Shown here: in pieces, positions 15,592-26,228 of the stretch
Layout: each line of letters starts with the position of its first letter
Position numbering within the stretch: the stretch's first letter is position 1
Origin: Azadirachta indica
Taxonomy: Eukaryota; Streptophyta; Magnoliopsida; Sapindales; Meliaceae
DNA: 64,000 nucleotides
Direction of reading: 5' to 3'
Assembly: GCA_022749755.1 (NCBI GenBank)
Contig: CM040443.1
Span: 9,645,744 to 9,709,743, forward strand
The notes under the pieces: generated by a model
Database searches by the model: none
What the model was told of the DNA's origin: nothing
Seen by the model: only the letters and a program-made list of their open reading frames with translations
Position numbers and translations under genes: made by a program

Positions 15592-16712
15592 AGAAAATTT
15601 ATAATTATGATCACTGATTACTGTTCAAAAAATGTTTTCAAAAAAGACTAAGTGAAATATTTTTGGACCAAATTACCTTTATTTCCAATTTTGACAAAAC
15701 TAATTTCTTCACATTTTGCACTAAAGGAACTCAAAAGTCCTAAAAACCAAAACCGAAATTTATAACATCCTATAAGGATGAGGGCAATAGACGATGAGGG
15801 TCGACAGAAAAAATATTGGTTGACAACGAAATTTTGGGATCGATTCTCAACAATGGTGAATGGCAGCATATCATTACCAGATCGGATACGTAAAATTTAA
15901 ATAATTTCTTAGATTTTTTTGTGATTTGTGGTTGAAATGTGGTAGAATACAAATTTATGTTGATCGATTATAGGAGATTAGAGTTGTTTTAGTGTGAAAT
16001 TTGATATTTTTGGATTGATTGCATTATTAGAGGACATTGAAAACGAAAGTCCCGATAGTTTTGATCATAGTATAATTTCAGACATTCGAGTATGTTGATT
16101 CATTTTGCTGTGCTCGAAAGTCTATTTTAATCATGACTAAAAGTTCATTGATTCGATCATTGTTAGAATAATACATTCAAGCACGGCAAAATATTACTTT
16201 CGTTCATAATGAGTTTTGATTTTTTCCTCATAGTTTCAAGCATATTGTCATAATTTTGGTTAAGTGATATGGTATTTGCGTGACCAAAATTATAGTTTCA
16301 ATTTATGATAGTTTCGAATTTGTTGTCCCATAGTTTCGAGTACATGATATGATAATATCATGATTGAAATTGTAGTTTCATTTTTTTTCCCGAATACAAG
16401 TGTTTTGACTGTGTTTGTAGTAGTTTCAAATATGTTATTATAGTTTTGAGTACAATAATAGAATAATCAAAACTACAATTTTAATTTTTACAGAAAGCTT
16501 TGTTTGCTCTGCTTTCTTACTTGGTAAATAGTTTATCATCTATGCATATATTAGTTAGATTACTAACATTTGTTTTTTTTTATTTTATTTGTGGGAATAG
16601 GTAAACATAGAAAAGACAATTACTAGCGAATTGAAGATAAAGCATCCAGACCGTTCTACCAGTTGATCGTGTCCCTCGTCAGGAGTTGTTCGGCAATTGC
16701 GATGTTTTCACT

Positions 16713-16747
<35 letters not shown>

Positions 16748-18093
16748 TATTTACGACTAGACCGGCCCTTTAATTTTAGAATAGTAGATGGCCCATTTTT
16801 TAGGAGGAGGATGACTGTAAAGTTATGAAGGGTTTAGCTAATGTAGATTAATGTATACGAATTCGCATTATGCACATGCATGCATTTATTTAGTTTTTCA
16901 TAGTTCTTGTCAATGTTTTTGCGGTGCTACAATTTGTTCTAGAATATGTATATGGTTTTAGATGTATCTTTTTCCTTTATGTTTAAATCTGAAGGTTTTC
17001 TTGCATAAAAGTTCCAAGATATATAAATATGGTTCAACTTTTTTGCATGCATCTTAAAAAAATCGAAACTACGATTTTGATCAAAAAATGAAAATGCAAA
17101 TTAAAATGTGATCAAAACTGTAGTTTTGATCACATTTTAATTTGCACTTATAGTTTCAATCATATTTAAATTTGCACTTTCGTTTTTTTGATTGAAATTG
17201 AAGTTTCGATTTTTTTAGGATATTTGCAAAAGACATAATTTGGAATGTTTTAGTAACAAGAAACAGAAATACAAACATCTATATAATCAATACTAATAAA
17301 TGAGAATGTAAGTAACATACAAACACATGAAAATATACGAAATACAATAAATAAAATCAAGTACGTATGTCAAGTTTACATATTTTCTTGCCACAATAAA
17401 TTAATTAATCAAATAATGATACAAATATTAGATAGCAAAAGAAAATGGCAACTTTATGGAAAAACTTTATTCATGCATGAAACTGGAGAGCAAAAAGTTG
17501 CTGATGCTCAAAACTAAGTTTCAAGCATGAGCAACTTTTGTTCATAATCGAAAGTTACTTTCGATCATGAGCAAAAAATTGACTCGTGCTTGAAAATATT
17601 GCGCAAATCGACTTATCAACTTTTACAATACTAGTTTTCTCACTCAAAAGGTTCACCAAATGCATTAAACAGCAATTACACATCTCATTTGACAATTTTC
17701 ATCATTGCATTGTCTAAATGCACTCATAAAAAAACACATTTCACATTTTTAGCTAATTTTTTTCATTCTTTTGAAAATTTGAACACTACATGATTGTATT
17801 GTGATTTTCTTCAATAATGCCGTTACGTTTTGGGTCCAAAAGTGTAAGATACAGATTCAACTATATCCGTGTAAGAAAATAGTAGAACAAGAACAAAGAT
17901 GAAGTTAGGAAGAAGAAAGAAAGAAATTTGGAAGAAGCTGGAAAAGAAGAAAGAAAGAAGGCTAACCATTTGCACGTAAGGAATAAGGATAATTTGGTTC
18001 AAAAATATTTCACTTAGTTACTTTTGAATATTTTATGAAAGGTGGTCAGTTTAGAAAAATAAATGTGAACAATAGTCATAATTGTAAATTTCA
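15592..18093. mobile_element. About 2.5-kb non-coding element bounded by roughly 100-bp inverted repeats
   Basis: The left end (15592-15690) and the reverse complement of the right end (17979-18093) match over about 90-115 bp, with gaps. The best block is ACTAAGTGAAATATTTTTG (left from about 15648), then ACCAAATTA and TATTTCC. An outer block around AAATTTAYAATTATGA also matches. No protein is visible inside. Instead there are many scattered TAGTTTCRA / ATGATTGAAA motifs in both orientations, a (TA)n tract (16716-16747), a perfect hairpin (17095-17146) and a GAAGAAAGAAAG-rich stretch near 17900. A non-autonomous DNA transposon is the simplest reading. I could not fix the exact ends or a target duplication. 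Confidence 0.55.
17095..17146. repeat. Perfect 25-bp-arm hairpin with 2-bp loop
   Basis: The left arm is 17095-17119 and the right arm 17122-17146, exact reverse complements (starting TGCAAATTAAAATG and ending CATTTTAATTTGCA) around GT. It is nested in a wider imperfect inverted repeat. AAAAAAATCGAAACT near 17055-17070 pairs with AGTTTCGATTTTTTT near 17203-17217, so about 170 bp could fold into one stem. Confidence 0.95.
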
Positions 18094-19342
18094 CCTATGT
18101 TTTTCTGACTAATCAGATAAAGCACCAATTAAACTTGAGATATAAAACAACATATGTGTTTTATATAAACTAATTATCTTGATTTTAAGTGAAGAGGCCG
18201 TACTGGAAGTTTACAATTCGTGAATAAGTTAAATTTTTACTGAACTAAATATTTGTAGATAATTAATAGGTGTAAATGAGAATATTATAGAAAGTTTGCA
18301 TGGATATAAATATAAATGTGTCAAAATATGTTTTAAGATTTAGAAAAAATTTGATTAGCACTAAATTTGAATTCTTCTTTAAAATATAAGACAAATTATT
18401 GAAATATTAAGTATATATACATGGATTTTTTAATAAATTTCAATTATCACAAAAGAATCAGATTTATGTATGATTGTGCGATCTTATATTATGTAATAAG
18501 TTTGAATTCTCACCCCTTACATAAAATATTTAAATAGATTTTATAATTGAATCGATTAGTACACTTATATAATTAGTTTATTATTTAGATTTTCTTTATT
18601 TATCAAATATTTGCTCATTTTAATAATAAAATTATTATGTACTAACCATCTCAAAAATCATTTGAAAACTTTTATTGTAAATATATATACAAGTGAAAAA
18701 TGAAATGGCATATTCTATTAGTATTAGATAATGGATGTTTATTGTAGATACCGAAAAATTATAACTTACAATATCACACAGTAAAAATTGCAAGAAGAGA
18801 AAAATTTTTTATTTTTCTGAGAGTTGGAAAAGTTACACCTTTTATGGTTTATATATATACACAGTTTTCTTTTTTCTAATAACATTAGAAATTTAAATTT
18901 ACATTGAATTCGAAAGGTATCTCATAAAATCTTAACTTGTATTAAGTTAAAACTTCCGATTTTTTTTTTCTCTGCAAAAGTTCTTTTTTTGGTCAGATTC
19001 GTCCGTTGAACGCCTGAACAAGAACACACCGGGCTAATCTGATCAGAATACACGAACGCTGATCAGATATTAGGCCTGTCAATGTGAAACCCATTGATCC
19101 TGTGATCCTGAGGCTATCTTTCCAAACATTTATTATTCTCTCAACAACGGGAATGTCAATTGAGATAGGAGTTATGTGTGAATTAAATTCGAAATTAATT
19201 AACAAATTATAGGACTATATGAATCCAGAACATATATAATTATATTAACTCAAATGAAAGATTAACTTGACAAGCAAGCGTATATTATTAATACATATAT
19301 ATATCACGAAGATATGAGATGAGAGTATAGAAGTAATATATA

Positions 19343-19375
<33 letters not shown>

Positions 19376-19592
19376 TAGACGATCGACAAAGAGAAGCAAG
19401 ATCTGGGATGCCGCGATATACATCATGTTGAAGTTAAACTAGACAAACCGAAACTCTAAAGGAAGTAAAACTTGGAGATTTCCATGTCGATAATTTATTA
19501 AGCTTGAACAAACTAGTTCAAGCTGAATTGTATATTACGCAAATTAAACCCAACTTCAATGATTTAATTAGTAGGATATGCGCGGCTTAAAC
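18094..19592. other. Spacer downstream of the first bHLH gene
   Basis: AT-rich sequence. A relatively GC-rich patch at 18990-19200 has a 70-codon minus-strand frame that matches nothing I recognise. A (TA)n(TATG)n microsatellite lies at 19336-19375. The 3' untranslated region of the bHLH gene probably ends in the last few hundred bases. Confidence 0.5.
19336..19375. repeat. (TA)n(TGTA)n microsatellite
   Basis: A TA run passes directly into six TGTA units. It is a simple repeat with no sign of function. Confidence 0.9.
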
Positions 19593-20344
19593 CTAAAATA
19601 TTATCAGTTTCTTCAATCTCTCGTCTACTCTTGAAGTCTCTATGCCAATTCTGGAGCTGATAGCCTGCAAAATATATACGAGTAATATGATCCAGTGAAG
19701 AAGACGAAGAAGAAGAAGGTACACGGTTGGAAAATTAAAATAGAAGAAATTAATTAATTAGCTGAAACAACAATTTTCCCTTTTCTTTTTATTGTCCAAG
19801 TGGCTTCAGGATTCAAATGGTCGTACTTGTGGCATGAAGCACGTTATTAATTACAAGATATATATCTGACCTAAAATTAATTATATTAGTACTCATAATA
19901 TATGTACACAAATACATTAATTTATTGATCATATAATATTTTGTGAATTAATTAATCATGATCAGTTAACAATTAATGATTAAATGAAGACATATATATA
20001 AGCATGCATATAAGTATGTAATGCACCTGGGAATAAACTGTACAGAAAACCCTATCCCCTACGTTGTGATAAGTAGTGCTTACAGCTTCAGCTCCTTCTT
20101 CCTCTAGAACACTGATAACTTGATGCAACATCAAATTTTTCTTCGACTCACAGATGATGATTACTTCCAGAGTAGAGTGCTCCAATGAATATTTAATATC
20201 AATTACGGGTTCAAATTCCTGCTCACCGTTCAGTAGTACTTGCTTTCTTTCCCTCATTTTCTCAATCTTCTCCTGCAACTGCGTTGTATAAATGGTTGCT
20301 TGTTCCAGTAAGTCGGGAAGAGATAACTGTAATTAAGAAATTTA

Positions 20345-20375
<31 letters not shown>

Positions 20376-20578
20376 GAAAATATTTAATAATAACACAGCA
20401 TGCAGTAGAGAAACCTAACTATATATACCTTAGAGTTTTGGGCTGTGGGAAGGAGATTAAAAAGCTTGGTGAAGAGATCCTTCATGTGAGTTCTGCGCTT
20501 TCTTTCTATCATGTTTCGGTTGATTCTTGCTAAGTTACTGCCTTGATTCAAACTTTCTTCTTTCTTCTTACCTTCCAT
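19593..20578 (-). CDS. bHLH transcription factor, bHLH162-like, copy 1
   Basis: Three exons (20429-20578, 20027-20326, 19593-19664) give 173 residues. Donors are AAG/GTATAT and CAG/GTGCAT; acceptors are TTACAG and TTTGCAG. The basic region and helix 1 (ARINRNMIERKRRTHMKD) lie at about residues 17-34. Helix 2 begins in exon 2 (LSLPDLLEQATIYTTQLQEK). An ACT-like C-terminal domain follows (IKYSLEHSTLEVIII, MLHQVISVLEEEGAEAVST). The basic region keeps Glu and Arg of the E-R-x-R-R core but has Arg instead of the His that contacts the E-box, as in other bHLH162-type proteins, so classical E-box binding is uncertain. It is a nuclear regulator by family and its targets are unknown. A paralogue lies 5.5 kb upstream on the same strand. 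Confidence 0.92.
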
Positions 20579-20657
20579 TTCCTGGATCGTGGAATCAAAT
20601 TCAGAAATTAAGTTGGCTTGAAGTTAAAGAGGCATTACTGTTTGCTAGCTAGCTAGC

Positions 20658-20665
20658 TATATATA
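20658..20665 (-). promoter_or_regulatory. Candidate TATA box of bHLH copy 1
   Basis: TATATATA lies 80 bp upstream of the ATG at 20578, next to a CTAG-rich run. No in-frame ATG occurs between it and the chosen start. An in-frame TAA precedes the start, so the start is well supported. Confidence 0.5.
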
Positions 20666-21145
20666 GAAGAGCATGCAGATGTGACAAAGAAATTTCAAGA
20701 AAAAATATCTTGTTACATAGTGCGGCTGAAATCCGATATTCCAGCCCGTGGGTGCCCGAATTGAGAGAAAACAAGAACGCATCGCCCACACGGTGACGTA
20801 AGTCAAATCGTTAAAAGACTACTAAGATTAATATCTAGATGTGAACGCGAACTACGGCGCTAATCTCCAATTAACGATACTGTTATTAAATTTGTCATAT
20901 CAACGAAATGAAATGTAAAAACAAAAGATTATGAGAGAAAAATGTAGGATATCACGACAAAACTTGTTTAAACATATATATATACATATGTACACACAGA
21001 CACATATTCCTAGCTTAGATGGGACGATCACATTAATATTTGAAGTGGAAGTTAAGCATCAATCAACTTGATACACATATACGGCAGTGTACTGTAGATA
21101 GTTGATAACTTTTTTGGTCGGTGGGTACCAGCTACCATGTTCTCC

Positions 21146-21271
21146 TGCCTCTCGCCGCAATTCTTACTTGAGATATCACGCTGGCTGTTACTGTCTACTG
21201 ATGAGTACTGCCTCTCGCCGCAATTCTTACTTGAGATATCACGCTGGCTGTTACTGTCTACTGACGAGTAC
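21146..21271. repeat. Two direct 63-bp tandem units
   Basis: The unit TGCCTCTCGCCGCAATTCTT... is repeated at 21146-21208 and 21209-21271. The only difference I see is GATGAG against GACGAG. The length is a multiple of three, so a short open frame (21102-21284) runs through both. It has no family resemblance and is probably incidental. Confidence 0.93.
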
Positions 21272-22431
21272 TGACACTAATTAAGACACTCATTAAGCAA
21301 AGGAGAGAAGGAAGTTCGACCCGATAAATAAAGTATTTCGTTACAAATCACGTTTTTTAACTTTTACCACGACTTACAACAAATATATTCATATATTTAT
21401 TAAAAAAAATTTTCAAAACTTATAGTACTTAATATTAAAATTAAAAAAAAAAAAATTATAAAACTTAAAAAAAATTTTTTAAAACTATTTTTATAATAAA
21501 TAAAATATTTAAATAAAATAAATTTGTTAGAAATTTTAGGAAGAGAAAAAAAAAAAAAAAAGAGGCTTATTGCTAGCATGAAGAGAATTTTAGCAAACTA
21601 AATTTTATTGATTCGGAAATTTTTTATTTTGCTACTCTTCTCAAGTCTTTCTTTCTTTATATATACTTTTATTACTGCAATCACAAAAATTCAGGTCATG
21701 CAATTAAAATTTACTGATTGGCCGACATCTTCCTTACAAAGAACAAATTGTCGCCGGCATGAATAAGCATGACATAACTATTAAGTGATGTTTTTGTCGT
21801 CACCGATTTTGACAAGTAAGGCTAGACGTTGCTAAGCTATGATACTACAAAGCACAGCAGCTTTCAAAATACTATTGTAGTTTTCCCTGTGCGGTGTGAA
21901 TGGGGCATTCATGAATCGTCGCAATTCACGTTTTCTTCACGAATTTAAACAGGCAAAAATCGTCGCATTTAATTTAATTATTCTTTCAAACTAATCAAAT
22001 CAAGATCGTTTATGTGTAACTGTGACAGATATTTTCTCTCTCAATAATTTCATATTTGCTACTGCGCTCCTCGCATTTTCTTCATCTGCAAAGTTTATCA
22101 AAGGATTGGGCTTCGACTTATTTGGTTTCAGCCCCAAGACTTTTATTATAATATTAGTGTGAGCTTCTTAAGACGAATAATATGGGCTTTCGAACTTTCA
22201 TAAAATATATTTTGCTAAAACCGGCATTCGGAGGCACTTAAGAAATCAACAAATGTATAAGTGAGAAAAAGAAAGTAAAGGAACTTTTTTCTATCACCTA
22301 AAAATTTAGTAATTTATCATGTGACAAAATTTTGATATCAACATTTCTTTCATTTATTATATTATTTTTTCAGTATCATTGCCCTTTTTTAGAGCAAGAA
22401 GCAGAACTATAAGGAGAATTCTGAACCCGAG

Positions 22432-22518
22432 ATGTTAGAAGGTGCAAAATCAATGGATGCCGGAACTGCTACAATTGTTTCGGTGGGAATGCTGTCGCTA
22501 TTAGCTTTTTCGTGTTGA
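22432..22518 (+). pseudogene. Nuclear fragment of mitochondrial atp9 (NUMT), truncated
   Basis: A 28-codon frame begins MLEGAKSMDAGTATIVSVG. This closely follows the N-terminus of plant mitochondrial ATP synthase subunit c (known start MLEGAK, then an Ala/Gly-rich helix). After about 19 codons the resemblance ends and the frame stops, so the two membrane helices and the proton-carrying acidic residue are missing. The sequence just upstream (near 22390-22431) may also be mitochondrial. Such fragments are common in plant nuclear genomes. The assignment rests on 19 residues. Confidence 0.6.
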
Positions 22519-25292
22519 AAAGCCACTCAGAAGTCTATTTAGATTTAGTCAAACCTTGCCCGCGCCATTCATAGACTACTTCACCACCCAGCAAGCTCTA
22601 GCTGAAAAGCAAGAAGCAACAGATTGAGCTACAATTAGGAAATCCCGTTTAGTTGCCTTGTATTTCTTTGAACACCTTCTATTAATTTTGTCTTTCTTTG
22701 ATAAGAATCAATATGATTTTAATGAGGTTTCTCTTTTGAATGAAATTCAATAGGATCCAAAGAGACTATAATGTCATCATTTTAAGAACTTAAATCAATG
22801 GAAAGTTTGATTTTATCTAAATTACTCATTTTCAAATGATATTCACATTGTTCAGAACTATGCATTTTTGACTTAAAAAATTTCTTATAATTTAATTAAT
22901 AACAACTTTTGGAGTGGATTTTATAATTTAAATAAATATTAAGAAATTAGTAGATGGAGGCATACCTCATGTGTGTGAAGGGGACGAAACTTCAAGGAAC
23001 GTAGGTTTTACAAGGTTGTGGTCTCAATATAAACCAGTGCTAAAATGATGGCTGCTACTACTTTCATCCATAGGTCAAGCGTACATGATACATATATATA
23101 TATATATATATACACATATATATATATTGGATAATAACATATTTTCACTAAAGAAATTCAATCTATAAATGAAGATAATTTAATAATTATAAAAAAAAAA
23201 CTTAAAAGAAGTTAGTAAATTATAGTTATTGCATGATAGCTTCAGTGTGTGTATATATATATATATGTAATGCATTAAGTTAGGAAATTAAAACAGCTTA
23301 GCTTTTTTTAGATGGAATCAGATTAAAGTGAGGGAACAAAATATAAAAAGGAAAATTTGTTACGTCATGATGACCCTTAGACATAAATGTAATGCATGCA
23401 TGATCTATTAGATACATGTGTGTTAAAAGTGAGAATTTGACCAAGTTCTTTGTTGTTCTTCGTATGATGGATGATTATCATTATATATAGGGACTTATTT
23501 GTTAGCATTTATTAAAAAGTTTGACCAAAACTAAGAAGTATTAATTAATAATCCTTCCTCCAGAGCCTCCTCCTCATCCTCACGTCTCATGTCTCATGCC
23601 ATAAACACAGCCCCGGCCAGCAAGTAACTCCCACAGATTTGAGAAAACCATCGCCTGCGCCTCCTGCTCCTGGTTTCTCTCTTTTCTTTTTTCTTTTTAA
23701 AGAAAAATATAATAAATATAATAATATTAACCATATATTTTTTATTTTTATAGGTAAACTATATATCTTCGCATCATTTGTTGGTTGTCTAGCACACCTT
23801 TTAGTAAAAATTATGTAATTAACTTAATAAACAATGTTTTGAATCAAATAAGAATATTTTAAAATTTTTAAACTTTTAAAAAATTTTTGCTCGAAAAAAT
23901 TTAAAATCTGAGATTTTTAATTTTGGTAAATTCAATACTCCATACTCTCTTCTCTATTTATAAAAAAATGATTCAAAAAAATATTTCAAAAAATAATTTG
24001 ACATTAAAAAAACTCTTTTGCTAAGTGAACAACGGTGGAGCTAAAATAAAACTCCATGAAATATTTTAAATTCCTAAAAATTATTTATAGTTTATATTTA
24101 GATTCCTATGTCTTAATTTAAAGAGTGATAATTTTACTCTTAAATTATAAACTATTTTTTGAAACACGCATTAAATTAGATTATGTGTAAAGGCCACTTT
24201 AGTTCAAATTTATAAATCATATAATGGAAGTAATGATATTATATTATTATTTATAATTAACTTAATTTTTATGGCTATTGATAAATATTTCTTTTCTTAT
24301 TCAAGTGTTTCGTTCACGGTTGCTAAAATAGTTGGCATTACGGAGGAAAGAGTTAAAAACTCTTGTTTAATATGAAGTAGACTCCTCCCTAGTAATTTAT
24401 AGAAGTACCTTGTCTTATTCAAATAAATAGATAAATTGTGTTTACCGTCGTTTATTGATTAAGACACTAATAAATCTTCAAATATACACACACACGCGTA
24501 ACTGGTAAATAATGTAAAAAATTAATTAAAAAAGTATTTTTTTTGCTTATAGTACAACGTAATATTGTATTGGCTTTCTCAAAATTATGAGTTTACATAC
24601 TTCTTTTATAGTTGGAGATATAGAATAGATTAAAGTACGCGTCATAATATTATCCTGAATTAGCTCATATATGGGTGTGCATGCACCAACTTTAATTATC
24701 ACGTGGATATAAACAAGTTAATATAAAAGTTTATTCATTGCGAAGAAAGTACACCTAAACTAAGAAATATATAAAAAAAAATTTTAAAAATCACATAAGA
24801 CAACATAATTAACCACATATAACAAAAACAATTACTTATTTTCTAGTTTTTCTACATTAATTAGCATAATTGAATAAATTAGTAATATATGTGCATGCAT
24901 ATCATTTGGATAAATGTGAACTTGTATCCATTAATTAATTTGTTCAAGCAAACGAATTAATGACCAAAATTATCATAACTGGAATGTAAATAATTGGATT
25001 GTTTACCTGTCGATGATGTTTCATGATTTATATATACATACATACATACATACATACATATATGTATATCTTTCAGTAATGTACCTAGTCTTAGTCAAAT
25101 GGTTTTAATTAGTGTTTAGATTCTATTTGTTCAATTGACTGAAGGGACATGAGAGTAGAATTAATTCATGATTAGTTGGAAGATATATAGAGAACGTAAA
25201 CGGACAATTAATGTCTGTAACAAACACAATTAATTGAAGTAGACAAGTAAACTTGAAATTAGAAGATATGTAGCTCATTAAAAGACATCTTA

Positions 25293-25844
25293 TTATGAAA
25301 TGAGTTTCTTCAGTCTTTCGTCGACTCTTGAAGTCTCTATGCCAATTCTGGAACTGAAAGCCTGCAGAAACATATGTAATTAATAAGCACTCCTCATAAA
25401 TAAATAAATAATCTGCATGCAGGTGAGAAGTATTTAATTTTATATATACCTTAGCATAAATTGTATAGAAACCCTTATTGCCTGCGTTTTGATAAGTAGT
25501 GCTTACAACTTCAGCTCCTTCTTCCTCAAGAACACCGATAACTTGATGCAACAAGAAACTTTTTCTCGACCCACTGATTATTGTCACTTCCAGATTGTTA
25601 CAATCCAGAGAATATTTAATATTTATTACGGGTTCAAAATTCCCGCGATCAACTTTCAACAGTTCTTGTCTCTCCCTCATTTTCTCAACTTTTGCCTGCA
25701 ACTGCTTCGTATAAGTAGTGGCTTGGTCCAGTAACTCAGTTATCGACAACTGTAATGTAATTAAGAATATATTCATCATGATGAAATATTAAATTAGCAA
25801 CATCATCAGTAATTAATTTAATGCAAATAGAAATATATATATAC

Positions 25845-25879
<35 letters not shown>

Positions 25880-26098
25880 GCAAGCGACATGCAGAGTAGA
25901 GCATGCATGAGTTTGACGTGCGTGGGCATGCATATTACGTACCTTGGAGTTGTGATTGATGGGAACGAGAGAAAAAAGCTTGGAGAAGAGATCTTTCATG
26001 TGATTTCTGCGGTTTCTCTCAATCAAATTCCGGCTGATTCTTGCTAGGTTATTATCCTGCTGTGTCGTAGCTTGTTGTTTCTTCTGATCATCTTCCAT
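25293..26098 (-). CDS. bHLH transcription factor, bHLH162-like, copy 2
   Basis: Three exons (25943-26098, 25450-25749, 25293-25361) give 174 residues. Exon 2 is exactly 300 bp, as in copy 1, and all introns are phase 0. The basic/helix 1 region is ARISRNLIERNRRNHMKD. Helix 2 starts LSITELLDQATTYTKQLQAK. The ACT-like end includes LHQVIGVLEEEGAEVVST and RIGIETSRVDERLKKLI, nearly identical to copy 1. An ATG at 26203 would add 35 residues. I prefer 26098 because a TATATATA at 26220-26228 leaves the distal ATG too close to, or upstream of, the expected transcription start, and because the position matches the start of copy 1. Arg replaces the usual His in the basic region here too. Confidence 0.9.
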
Positions 26099-26219
26099 TT
26101 CGTCGATGCCGATGGTGCAAGGAAATTGATTAGCAACTAGTTGGCGAGATGAAGACAACGAAACACACTTTGTTCGATGCAAAAAAGGAGAGTCCATGTC
26201 CATGATGTTTTAATAGTTG

Positions 26220-26228
26220 TATATATAC
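26220..26228 (-). promoter_or_regulatory. Candidate TATA box of bHLH copy 2
   Basis: TATATATA on the minus strand lies about 120 bp upstream of the preferred ATG (26098) and only 17 bp from the alternative ATG at 26203. This is the main argument for the shorter protein. Confidence 0.5.

Larger units (their letters stand above)
20666..25292. other. Spacer between the two bHLH genes
   Basis: Apart from the 63-bp tandem repeat and the atp9 fragment listed separately, this is AT-rich spacer with several (TA)n tracts (for example 23090-23130) and a CATA-type repeat near 25032-25060. No protein-coding gene is visible on either strand. A CT-rich patch at 23560-23700 is compositionally odd but unrecognised. 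Confidence 0.55.
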
